DNA of 7,673 nucleotides from a bacterium UBA2219. GTDB lineage: Bacteria; Desulfobacterota; Deferrimicrobia; Deferrimicrobiales; Deferrimicrobiaceae. Location of the stretch: NCBI GenBank assembly GCA_002327765.1, contig DCUH01000108.1:40584-48256 (forward strand). The letters run 5' to 3'. Below, piece after piece: positions 1-6,620 of this stretch. The first letter of the stretch is position 1, and each line of letters begins with the position of its first letter. The translations under genes and the position numbers were made by a program. Below the pieces are notes generated by a model, which saw only the letters and a list, made by a program, of their open reading frames with translations, ran no database searches and had not been told where the DNA came from.

Positions 1-1
1 C

Positions 2-973
2 CGAGGCCGCGTCCCAGAACCAGGCTACGGCCTGTTCCACGTCGGCCACATGGGTCTTGAGCCTCTCGATCAGGGTGAGCAGCCGTTTTTCTTCCAGATC
101 ATGCCTGCATCCGCCAGGACGGATCAGCCCGCGTCCGAAACGATTGCCGCACAAGAGCGCCGTCAGGTTCAGGAAATCGCCCCGGATTTTTCCGCAGGCC
201 GCCGAGGTGGGCAAAAAAGCCACGTCCAGGGCCAGCGCGCCCATGTCGCCGGTGTGGTTGGCCAGACGTTCGAGTTCCAGGGCGATGGCGCGCAACCACT
301 GCGCGCGCAAAGGCGATTCCGTTCCGCCCAGGGCTTCCATGACGGAGGCGTACGCCGTGGAGTGGGCGATGCTGGTGTCCCCGGCCAAGGCCTCTATCTG
401 GCTCATGGTCGCCGGGTGCGGGCCGCCGGGCAGGGCGTCTTCGATGCCCCGGTGCTGGTAGCCCAGCGCGATCTCCAGATGCAGCACTTCCTCGCCTGCG
501 CATTGAAAGCGGAAATGCCCCGGTTCGATGACTCCCGCGTGCACCGGCCCCACGGCCACCTCGTGCACTTCGCCGCCTTCGACACGGAAGAACGGGGCGT
601 TGGCCGGAGCATTCTCGAAGGTGTTGCGCACGGGTTTGAGCCACGGGTGGCCGACAGGAACCAGTCCGTGCTGCTCCCAGACCTCTCGCTCGAAGAGATG
701 GGCTTGGGGATGCTTGGGGGTCAGGGACGGATAGGAGCCGCTCACGGGTTCGCTGCGGGCCACGCCGAGGATGCTTTCGGCATCCAAAGCCAGGACCGCG
801 ACCAGGATCGTGCCCTCATGATCCGGCACGCCGAACCAGGAACACAGTCGCGCTCCGGCTTGAAGCATTTCGCCGGTCAGGCGGACAAGCTTGGTCACCG
901 AAAAGACCGGGACCGAAGCCCACGAGATTCTGGACGCATTGGTCAGTGGAAAAAATGGGGCGAGTGTGTTCAT
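2..973 (-). CDS. hyfG: HyfG/HycE-like (NuoC-NuoD fusion) large subunit lacking the first [NiFe] CxxC motif; 3' end outside window
   Basis: Translating from the ATG at 973 gives 324 residues, still open at the left edge. Residues about 30-130 are a short NuoC-like domain (FEREVWEQHGLVPVGHPWLK at 94-113, the 30-kDa subunit signature). From about 141 it is the NuoD/hydrogenase large subunit: GPVHAGVIEPGHFRF (142-156), LHLEIALGYQHRGIE (164-178). The first nickel-ligand motif should follow (ERVCGICG...HSTAY). Instead the sequence is EALAGDTSIAHSTAY, with Ala197 and Thr200 where the two Cys belong. LELERLANHTGDMGALA follows as in NuoD-type proteins, so the fold is intact and this is not a frameshift. 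A [NiFe] centre is therefore unlikely, as in Ehr complexes. The second Cys pair near the C-terminus is not visible. Other cysteines (158, 260, 275, 289) do not form a CxxC. The start overlaps hyfF (ATGA) and has no clear ribosome site. It is a soluble arm subunit facing the cytoplasm. Confidence 0.93.
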   Translation of the reverse strand, partial: MNTLAPFFPLTNASRISWASVPVFSVTKLVRLTGEMLQAGARLCSWFGVPDHEGTILVAVLALDAESILGVARSEPVSGSYPSLTPKHPQAHLFEREVWEQHGLVPVGHPWLKPVRNTFENAPANAPFFRVEGGEVHEVAVGPVHAGVIEPGHFRFQCAGEEVLHLEIALGYQHRGIEDALPGGPHPATMSQIEALAGDTSIAHSTAYASVMEALGGTESPLRAQWLRAIALELERLANHTGDMGALALDVAFLPTSAACGKIRGDFLNLTALLCGNRFGRGLIRPGGCRHDLEEKRLLTLIERLKTHVADVEQAVAWFWDAAS

Positions 974-2406
974 GGCTGTGGAAAGAGTTGAAGGACTGCG
1001 GCGGACCATGCATCCTTGAGGATGTCCGGGGTGAAAAGGCCAATCCAGAGGGACGCGCACAGAAGAATCAGCGGGGGCAGTATGAGCCCGGCGGATTCCC
1101 TGAGGCGCGTTCTTTTTGTCGCTTTGAGTTTCGGGCGGCCGTCCACGACGGCGAAGACGATGCGCGAGAGTCCGAAAAAGGCCAGCAGCAGGCAGGCCAG
1201 AAAGAGGCCGATGGCCCAGCCCTGCCCGGCGGCGAAGCCGGTGCGGATGATGAGCAGCTCGCTGAAGAAGGGAGCGAAGGGCGGACAGGCCGTGATGGCG
1301 AACATGCCGGTCACGAGGAGCAGGGCGGATCGCGGCATGATCGTGGACATGCCCCGCACCTCGTCGATGGAGGAGGAGCCTGCCGCCCTTTGCAGGTTGC
1401 CCGCGCTCAGGAAAAGGGCTCCCTTGGTCAGCCCGTTGCTCCAGACGTGAAAGAGGGCGGCCCATGCGCCCGGCCCACCGAGGGAGGTGGCGATGCACAG
1501 GATGCCCATGTGCTCGATGCTGGAATAGGCGAGCATGCGCTTGAAGTCGCGGGTGCGCAGCAGGAAGAGGGCCGCCACCAGAGTCGAGAAGAGACCGATG
1601 GCGAGCAGGGTGCGGCTGGCGACGACTCCTTGCCCGGCGGCCTCGACCACGGATTTGATACGCAGCAGGGCCATGAAGGCCACGGAGGTGACTCCTCCGG
1701 CCAGGAGCGCGCCGACAATGCCCGGACTTTCCCCGTAGGCGTCGGGCTTCCAGGTGTGCATGGGCGCAAGGCCCATCTTGGTGCCGTAGCCGACCAGAAG
1801 CAGCACCCAGGCGGTCAAGACCCAGGCCCGTGAAAGACTTGCCCCCTGGGCCAGCAGCGCCGTGAAGGTGATGTCGCCGCTGCCGCCCCCGTGCAGGGAC
1901 GCGTAGCCCAGGCAGATGGAGCCCAGAAGCGACAGGGCGATGCCCGTGCCGCCGACGAGCAGGTACTTCCAGGTCGCCTCGAAGGATCTGGGGGTGCCGT
2001 TGAAATGGATCAGGGGCACGCAGGCCAGGGTCACGGCCTCGGTGGCAATCCACAATATGCCCAGATGCCTGGCCTGGTGCCCGGCGCTGAGGAGGCCCAG
2101 CACAAGCAGTAGGGCCGGGACAAAGACGCGGTTGTCCTGCTCCTTGTGCCGCAGGTAGCCCACCGCGTAGCAGGCGCAGACCAGGAAGAGCAGGGATACG
2201 CCGGGCAGAATGGCCCTGGCTAGGGGGTCGAAGGCGAGCCAGGCCGACGGGTCCACGGCCACGGGTCTGACCAGGAGCAGGAGGCAGAGCAGCGTGTGCG
2301 TCAGTCCCACGGCGGGCAGGAACAGGGGGCGGGTGTCTTTGTGCGGCCACAGGGCGGCCAGCACGGCCCCGGTCAGGGGGAGGATGATCAGCAGGTATGC
2401 GTTCAT
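970..2406 (-). CDS. hyfF: HyfF-like proton/ion-translocating antiporter subunit
   Basis: This 478-residue integral membrane protein has the antiporter fold (proton_antipo_M; HyfF, NuoN, MrpD relatives). It is somewhat shorter than E. coli HyfF (about 526). Channel residues: Glu123 (WIATEAVTL), Lys147 (ATWKYLLVGGTGIALSL, typical of HyfF/MrpD), Lys210 and His217 (GYGTKMGLAPMHTWKPDAYGESP), His320 and Lys328 (HVWSNGLTKGALF), and Glu383 (FFSELLI). The start is the ATG in the ATGA overlap with hyfE; it directly begins the first membrane helix (MNAYLLIILPL). The frame extends upstream, but only into Arg/Pro/His-rich sequence overlapping hyfE. No clear ribosome site precedes it, so coupling to hyfE is likely. 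It ends in ATGA with the large-subunit gene. Its position just before the soluble large subunit matches the hyf order (E-F-G). Confidence 0.94.
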   Translation of the reverse strand: MNAYLLIILPLTGAVLAALWPHKDTRPLFLPAVGLTHTLLCLLLLVRPVAVDPSAWLAFDPLARAILPGVSLLFLVCACYAVGYLRHKEQDNRVFVPALLLVLGLLSAGHQARHLGILWIATEAVTLACVPLIHFNGTPRSFEATWKYLLVGGTGIALSLLGSICLGYASLHGGGSGDITFTALLAQGASLSRAWVLTAWVLLLVGYGTKMGLAPMHTWKPDAYGESPGIVGALLAGGVTSVAFMALLRIKSVVEAAGQGVVASRTLLAIGLFSTLVAALFLLRTRDFKRMLAYSSIEHMGILCIATSLGGPGAWAALFHVWSNGLTKGALFLSAGNLQRAAGSSSIDEVRGMSTIMPRSALLLVTGMFAITACPPFAPFFSELLIIRTGFAAGQGWAIGLFLACLLLAFFGLSRIVFAVVDGRPKLKATKRTRLRESAGLILPPLILLCASLWIGLFTPDILKDAWSAAVLQLFPQP

Positions 2407-3047
2407 TCGTGCAGCGCCGTGAGTTTGCGGGTGTCCAGGGAATCGAAGGCCCGCTGGATGCGGTCGACGATGATGCCGATGACGAAGATGCCGACGGTGA
2501 CGTCGAGCAGGATGCCGAATTCCACCAGGATCGGGGTGGAGCGGATGAGCAGCAGTCCGGCGAGATAGATGCCGTTTTCCAGGATCAGGTAGCCGCAGAC
2601 CTGGGAGATGGCTTTGGTCCGCCCGATGAGCAGAATGAAGCCGGTCAGGATGAGCGCCATGGCCCCCGGAACGTGCAGGGTCCCGGCATGTTCGGGCAAC
2701 AGCGGCAGGTAGCGGATCAGGGCTACGGCCGCGATGGTTCCCCCCGCGCCCAGCAGCAGGGACGGGATGTAGCCGATGAAGGGTTCGAGTTCCCGGGCGA
2801 TGCCTGCGGCGCGCATGGCGCGGATGAGCATGTAGGGGATCAGCAGACCTTTGCCGGCCACGGTAGCCAGGGTGATGAGGATCAGGCGCCAATCCAGGGC
2901 GTGGGCTTCAAGCACCAGGGGCAAAAGGCCGAGCAGCACTCCCTGCGCGGCCACCGCGCGGATCAGCACGGGCAGGCGGCTGGTGCCCAACGCCAGGAGG
3001 TTCAGGCCCATGGCGAGGCCGATCAGAAGGCTCAGCGTGTCGTTCAT
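2403..3047 (-). CDS. hyfE: HyfE-like membrane subunit
   Basis: A 214-residue membrane protein, close to the usual HyfE size (about 216), with about six or seven hydrophobic helices. The N-terminal half has NLLALGTSRLPVLIRAVAAQ and LATVAGKGLLIPYML (Lys66), as in HyfE. The C-terminal half resembles NuoK/MrpC: GYLILENGIYLAGLLL carries Glu157, the likely counterpart of a NuoK channel Glu, followed by VEFGILLDVTVGIFVIGIIVDRI with Glu176 and Asp182. It is expected to lie between HyfC and the antiporter subunits and to contribute to the ion path. It begins in an ATGA overlap with hyfC, with only a weak GGTGA upstream, and ends in another ATGA with hyfF, so its translation is probably coupled. In E. 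coli hyf, hyfD lies between hyfC and hyfE; here the two genes touch directly. Confidence 0.92.
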   Translation of the reverse strand: MNDTLSLLIGLAMGLNLLALGTSRLPVLIRAVAAQGVLLGLLPLVLEAHALDWRLILITLATVAGKGLLIPYMLIRAMRAAGIARELEPFIGYIPSLLLGAGGTIAAVALIRYLPLLPEHAGTLHVPGAMALILTGFILLIGRTKAISQVCGYLILENGIYLAGLLLIRSTPILVEFGILLDVTVGIFVIGIIVDRIQRAFDSLDTRKLTALHE

Positions 3048-3949
3048 AAATCACCCATCCAGGTCAGAATCAGTGGAAAAAGGCAGAACAGGAAGCCGAT
3101 GGTCAGGAGCAGCGGGACCCGCTTGAAAGCCAGGCGCGCGGTCAGGGATTCCACCAGGCCCACCGCCACGGTGATCAGCAGCACGCTTCCGGCCAGGGCC
3201 GCGAGCGAGATCAGCAGCGGCAATTCCGAGAGCGGCAGTACCGCCTGAGCCAGAAAAACGGAGAAAAGCATCAGCTTCACCGCCGCCCCATGCAGGATCA
3301 TGGCCAGGGGCGGACCGCTGTGATCCAGGACCATGACCTCGTGGATCATGGTCAGTTCGAGGTGGGTGTTCGGGTCGTCGAAGGGCACGCGGCAATTTTC
3401 AGCCAGCAGGATGATGAAAAGTCCTACGGCCAGAAGCGCCGCGCCTGGACCGGGCAGTGGTTCGAACATGGAGGACAGGGCGATGCTGCCCGACTGCACC
3501 ACCAGGGTCAGCACGGCGGTGATGATGCCGATCTCGGCCAGCACGGCAAAGCTGACTTCGCGGGCCGCGCCCATGCCTTCGAAGGCGGAGCCCGTCTCCA
3601 TGGCCCCCCAGGCCGTGCAGAAGCGGGCCAGGGCCAGAAGATAGACTAGCAGCAGTACGTCGCCGTCAAAGGACAGCGCCGCGCCTGCTCCGGCCAAGGG
3701 CAGGAGCAGGGCCGCGGCGACCACGGCGGTCCAGGCTATGGCCGGGGCGATGATGAAACCGGGCGATGCCAGGGTGCTTACTACCACGCCTTTGCGCCAC
3801 AACCGGGCCAGATCGTAGTAGAGCTGCAACACCGGCGGTCCCTGTCGTCCGCCCACCCAGGCCTTGACCTTGTTGATCACGCCTGGGAGCAGGGGGGCCA
3901 GCAGCAGCCAGAGCGCAAGGCGCAGCAGGATATCAATATATATGAACAT
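3044..3949 (-). CDS. hyfC: HyfC/HycD-like (NuoH-like) membrane anchor subunit
   Basis: This 301-residue integral membrane protein belongs to the NuoH/HycD/HyfC family, which joins the soluble electron-transfer arm to the pumping subunits. Family motifs are well kept: GRQGPPVLQLYYDLARLWRKG (34-54), GMGAAREVSFAVLAE (125-139), and the acidic loop starting AENCRVPFDDP and THLELTMIHEVMVLDHSG (183-211), which holds the charged residues near the quinone-chamber/E-channel region of complex I. The length matches the family (about 300-315). The ATG at 3949 shares one base with the hyfB TGA (TGATG) and follows a strong GGAGGAG. The frame is open far upstream of it, but that stretch runs antisense-free through hyfB in another frame and reads as low-complexity Arg/Pro-rich sequence, so it is not a real N-terminal extension. 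The end overlaps hyfE by ATGA. Confident. Confidence 0.96.
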   Translation of the reverse strand: MFIYIDILLRLALWLLLAPLLPGVINKVKAWVGGRQGPPVLQLYYDLARLWRKGVVVSTLASPGFIIAPAIAWTAVVAAALLLPLAGAGAALSFDGDVLLLVYLLALARFCTAWGAMETGSAFEGMGAAREVSFAVLAEIGIITAVLTLVVQSGSIALSSMFEPLPGPGAALLAVGLFIILLAENCRVPFDDPNTHLELTMIHEVMVLDHSGPPLAMILHGAAVKLMLFSVFLAQAVLPLSELPLLISLAALAGSVLLITVAVGLVESLTARLAFKRVPLLLTIGFLFCLFPLILTWMGDL

Positions 3950-5889
3950 CACACTCCTCCCAGCAGGATCATGAGCCCCAGCGCCGTGACCCCGAGAAAA
4001 ACATACAGGATGTAGAGATGCAGGCGGCCATGCTGCATTTTTTTGGCTGCGTCGGCCATGTAACCGACGGCCCTCGCGCCTGGGTCGATGATTTTTTCCA
4101 GGACCGTTTCCGGTATCCGCTCCACGACCAGGGCGCGGCCCGGAAAATGGCCCCGGACGCGGCGTATCAAGACTTCGGGCCGCAGCAGCCAGACGAACCA
4201 GCCTCGTGCGATTCCGGCAAAGGAACCGCTGGTGTACTGCATCCGCGAGGAGGGGGCGACGTAGCCGCAGTCCCAGGTCGGACTTTGTCGTGTCCCGTTG
4301 GTTCGGACCATGCGCAGCAGCAGCGCGACACCCGCGATCAGCGCGCAGGCCAGGACCGTATGCGCTCCGCCCAGGGTGCGGGGGGACAAAAGCGGGTCCG
4401 CTCCGCTCCACTGGGGAGCCCAGGCCGCGACCGAGTTCATGATCGGGGCAAAGAACAGCCCTGGCAGCAAGCCGATGACCAGCATGACCACGGCCAGCAG
4501 GAACATGGGCGCGCGCATCAGCCAGCCGCACTCGACCGCCTGTGCGGCGGGCTTGGTGCGCGGGGCACCGAGAAAAACGACGCCCGTCGCCTTGGCGAAA
4601 GCGGCCAGGGCCAGGGCACCGGAACCGGCGAGAACGATGACTGCGGGCAGCACCCCGGCCGCGTGCTCTTTTTGGGCCACTGCGCGCAGCAGCCCCTGAT
4701 AGATGGCCCACTCGCCGACGAATCCGTTCAGGGGCGGAAGTCCGGATACGGCCATGGCGCCCACGGCGAACAGGCTCGCGGTCCAGGGCATGGCTCTCCA
4801 CAATCCGCCCAGGCGGCTCATGTCGCGGGTGCCGGTGGCGTGAAGCACGGAGCCCGCGCCGAAAAAGAGCAGGGTTTTGAGCAGCCCGTGGTTGATGACG
4901 TGCAGGAAAGTGCCGGCCAGGGCCGCCTTGCCCCAGGCGGGCTGCCCATGCTGGACGGCCAGCACGGACAGGCCAAGGCCGATGAGGATGATGCCGACGT
5001 TTTCTACCGAGCAGTAGGCCATGAGTCGTTTGATGTCGTTCTGGGCCAGGGCGAAGGCGATCCCGAAGAGGGCGCTTGCGCAGCCGATGGCGAGTATGGT
5101 CCAGCCGGCGTTTTCGGGCAGGGGCAGCCAGCCGCTGAAGCGCACGATGCCATAGACGCCCATTTTGATGGCCACGGCGGACATGATGGCCGATACATGG
5201 CTTGGCGCGTTCGCGTGGGCCGAGGGCAGCCAGATGTGCAGGGGGAACATGCCCGCCTTGACCCCGAATCCGGCCAGGGCCAGCCAGAAAAGCGGGGCCA
5301 GTCCGGCCTGGGCATGGACCGGTCCGAGTTCCCAGGTTCCGGTGCGCGCGGCCAGCGCCGAGAAAAAGGCGAAGAGGGCCATGGTTCCGGCGTGGGATGC
5401 GGCCAGATAGAGCCACCCGGCCTTGCGCACCTCGCCTCGTCCGTGGTCCAGGGTGATGAGGAAATAGGCGCTCAAGGCAAAGGCTTCCCAGGCGAAAAGA
5501 AAATGCAGTCCGTTGGCGCAGGTCAGGACCAGGGTCATGCTCAGGGTCAGGATGCTCCACCAGGAGCGGCTCTTGGGCGCGGAACCAGGATAATGGTGCT
5601 CGGACCAGTATTCATGCGAGTAGATCGCGCCGAGCCCTCCGACAACGCAAACCAAAATGAGAAAAAGGGCGCTCACGCCGTCGAGGCGCAAGGACGGAAC
5701 CTCCCCGCCCAGGGTGAAGCCGCCGCGCCAGAGCCAGATTTCGCCCCCACCCAGAACCGACAGGGCCGCAGACAGGCCGCACAAGGTCGCGATGACGCTG
5801 AGGCCCAGCCAAATGCGAGGATGGCTGCGGCCCATGCCCGCGGCCAGGATCAGACACAAGCCGGCCAGAGCCAGAAGCACGGCGATCAT
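3949..5889 (-). CDS. hyfB: HyfB-like proton/ion-translocating antiporter subunit, copy 2 (complete)
   Basis: This 646-residue, highly hydrophobic protein has the HyfB/HycC (NuoL/MrpA-like) fold expected of an inner-membrane ion channel subunit, and the length is normal for HyfB. Channel residues are in place: Glu135 (FAWEAF), Lys211 and His218 (GVKAGMFPLHIWLP), Lys242 (AIKMGVYG), Lys338 (HGLLKTLLF) and Glu393 (GFVGEW). The HyfB signature WDCGY is at 539-543. A polar tail (PETVLEKIIDPGAR, then KKMQHGR) precedes the last membrane helix. The start MIAVLLALAG was chosen because its ATG overlaps the TGA of the EIIA gene (ATGA), has GGAG seven bases upstream, and begins the first membrane helix. 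The frame is also open from an ATG 12 codons upstream, but that adds a charged run (HDGARRDRRQT) inside the EIIA gene. The TGA shares one base with the hyfC start. Antiporter-like identity is certain; H+ versus Na+ cannot be decided. Confidence 0.95.
   Translation of the reverse strand: MIAVLLALAGLCLILAAGMGRSHPRIWLGLSVIATLCGLSAALSVLGGGEIWLWRGGFTLGGEVPSLRLDGVSALFLILVCVVGGLGAIYSHEYWSEHHYPGSAPKSRSWWSILTLSMTLVLTCANGLHFLFAWEAFALSAYFLITLDHGRGEVRKAGWLYLAASHAGTMALFAFFSALAARTGTWELGPVHAQAGLAPLFWLALAGFGVKAGMFPLHIWLPSAHANAPSHVSAIMSAVAIKMGVYGIVRFSGWLPLPENAGWTILAIGCASALFGIAFALAQNDIKRLMAYCSVENVGIILIGLGLSVLAVQHGQPAWGKAALAGTFLHVINHGLLKTLLFFGAGSVLHATGTRDMSRLGGLWRAMPWTASLFAVGAMAVSGLPPLNGFVGEWAIYQGLLRAVAQKEHAAGVLPAVIVLAGSGALALAAFAKATGVVFLGAPRTKPAAQAVECGWLMRAPMFLLAVVMLVIGLLPGLFFAPIMNSVAAWAPQWSGADPLLSPRTLGGAHTVLACALIAGVALLLRMVRTNGTRQSPTWDCGYVAPSSRMQYTSGSFAGIARGWFVWLLRPEVLIRRVRGHFPGRALVVERIPETVLEKIIDPGARAVGYMADAAKKMQHGRLHLYILYVFLGVTALGLMILLGGV
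3954..3960 (-). promoter_or_regulatory. Strong ribosome binding site (GGAGGAG) for hyfC
   Basis: The minus strand reads GGGAGGAGTGTGATG, a near-perfect anti-16S complement four bases before the ATG, embedded in the last codons of hyfB copy 2. It is the strongest ribosome site in the window and fixes the hyfC start. The codons just after it are unusually AT-rich for this region, which would keep the start unstructured. Confidence 0.75.
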
Positions 5890-6614
5890 TGTTTGTCTCC
5901 GATCGCGTCGTGCTCCGTCGTGCATTCGGCGAAGATCCCCAGCAGGGTTTCGTCGCTTGCTCCCTGGTCCAGAGCCTGTCCGAGCCGTCCCGAGGCAATG
6001 GCGCGCGCCAGAAGCCCCAGCATGTTCACATGCAGCCGGGGGGTGGGTGAGATGAAGAAGAGCAGGCGGGTGACCGGCATCTTGTCCGGAGCCTGCACCC
6101 CGGCCCAGGGCGCGCTGAGCTGGATCAGGGCGGTCAGGGCGTTGGCCTCGCCCAGGGCGACGCGCATGGCCGGGTGGGGCAGCGCGAAGCCTCTCCCCAC
6201 GGGCGCGGCCGTGATTCCGCCGGGCGCGGCGACGCGCTGCAGGAGAAGGCCCATGACCGCCGGCGGCAATCCGGGCAGCCTGCGCACGATGCGTTGGAAC
6301 AGTTCGTCCAGGTCAACGGGCGCGATGTCGCGCCAGATGCCGCCCCGCCGCAGCAGGGATGCCATTTCCCGTGAGTTGGCCTGGGACGGGGCCGGTTCCG
6401 AGAGAAATCCGCCCTGGCCTCCGAGGCCGTGACGCGCCGCCCAGTCCATGACCTGAGAGCGTTCAAAGAGGATGCGGTCCCGGTCGTGGACGTGGGGCAT
6501 GCCCTCCGTGCGCACCCATTCGGTGACGACCTGTTCGGAAACCCCGAAGGATTCTGCAATTTGGATGAGATTTATGTACATGGTTGTTTTTGGCGTTCGA
6601 TTGTTTGAGGACAT
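5886..6614 (-). CDS. Helix-turn-helix / PTS EIIA (PtsN-like) fusion protein
   Basis: A 242-residue soluble protein with two parts. Residues about 12-62 look like an excisionase/MerR-type helix-turn-helix: SFGVSEQVVTEW is the turn and recognition helix, followed by a small wing and ILFERSQVMDW. After a linker (about 63-85), residues 86-232 match the PTS EIIA type 2 / EIIA(Ntr) fold. The phosphorylatable His is His147 in GFALPHPAMRVAL (compare GIAIPHGKL in PtsN), and a second conserved His is in PRLHVNMLGLLARA. No EIIB or EIIC domain is present, so a role in sugar uptake is unlikely; the EIIA(Ntr) family is regulatory. The start chosen is the first ATG, 6 bases after the upstream stop; it has only a weak GAG as ribosome site. 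The ATG at residue 12 is an alternative that would keep both domains. The TGA overlaps the next hyfB start as ATGA, so the gene is built into the complex operon. Regulation of the operon or complex by phosphorylation is inference. Confidence 0.88.
   Translation of the reverse strand: MSSNNRTPKTTMYINLIQIAESFGVSEQVVTEWVRTEGMPHVHDRDRILFERSQVMDWAARHGLGGQGGFLSEPAPSQANSREMASLLRRGGIWRDIAPVDLDELFQRIVRRLPGLPPAVMGLLLQRVAAPGGITAAPVGRGFALPHPAMRVALGEANALTALIQLSAPWAGVQAPDKMPVTRLLFFISPTPRLHVNMLGLLARAIASGRLGQALDQGASDETLLGIFAECTTEHDAIGDKQ
5897..5900 (-). promoter_or_regulatory. Ribosome binding site (GGAG) for hyfB copy 2
   Basis: On the minus strand CGGAGACAAACAATG places GGAG seven bases before the ATG at 5889. 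It lies within the last codons of the EIIA gene. It supports this start over the ATG 12 codons upstream. Confidence 0.6.
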
Positions 6615-6620
6615 GGCTGC

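Noticed and set aside
374..385. Loss of the CxxC motif as a sequencing error or frameshift
   Set aside because: The frame is continuous and family motifs match on both sides, and all four codons differ in a coherent way, so a single error cannot explain it.
2407..2892. N-terminal extension of the hyfF frame
   Set aside because: The stretch is His/Arg/Pro-rich and overlaps hyfE in another frame; HyfF family proteins begin with a membrane helix, as at MNAYLLIILPL.
3950..5560. Long N-terminal extension of the hyfC frame
   Set aside because: The frame stays open only because of GC bias. The extra sequence is Arg/Pro/His-rich, overlaps hyfB on the same strand, and contains no membrane helices, while the ATG at 3949 has a strong ribosome site and matches family length.
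4018..6432. A plus-strand open frame of 804 codons antisense to hyfB copy 2 and the EIIA gene
   Set aside because: It mirrors a GC-rich coding strand. The product is Gly/Gln/Ala/Arg-rich, has no recognisable domain, and starts inside a well-supported antisense gene. Similar shorter plus-strand frames (for example 50-991, 946-1833, 2397-3248) are rejected for the same reason.
5886..6614. EIIA protein as a sugar-uptake PTS component
   Set aside because: No EIIB or EIIC gene is near, the domain resembles the regulatory EIIA(Ntr) type, and it carries a helix-turn-helix region.
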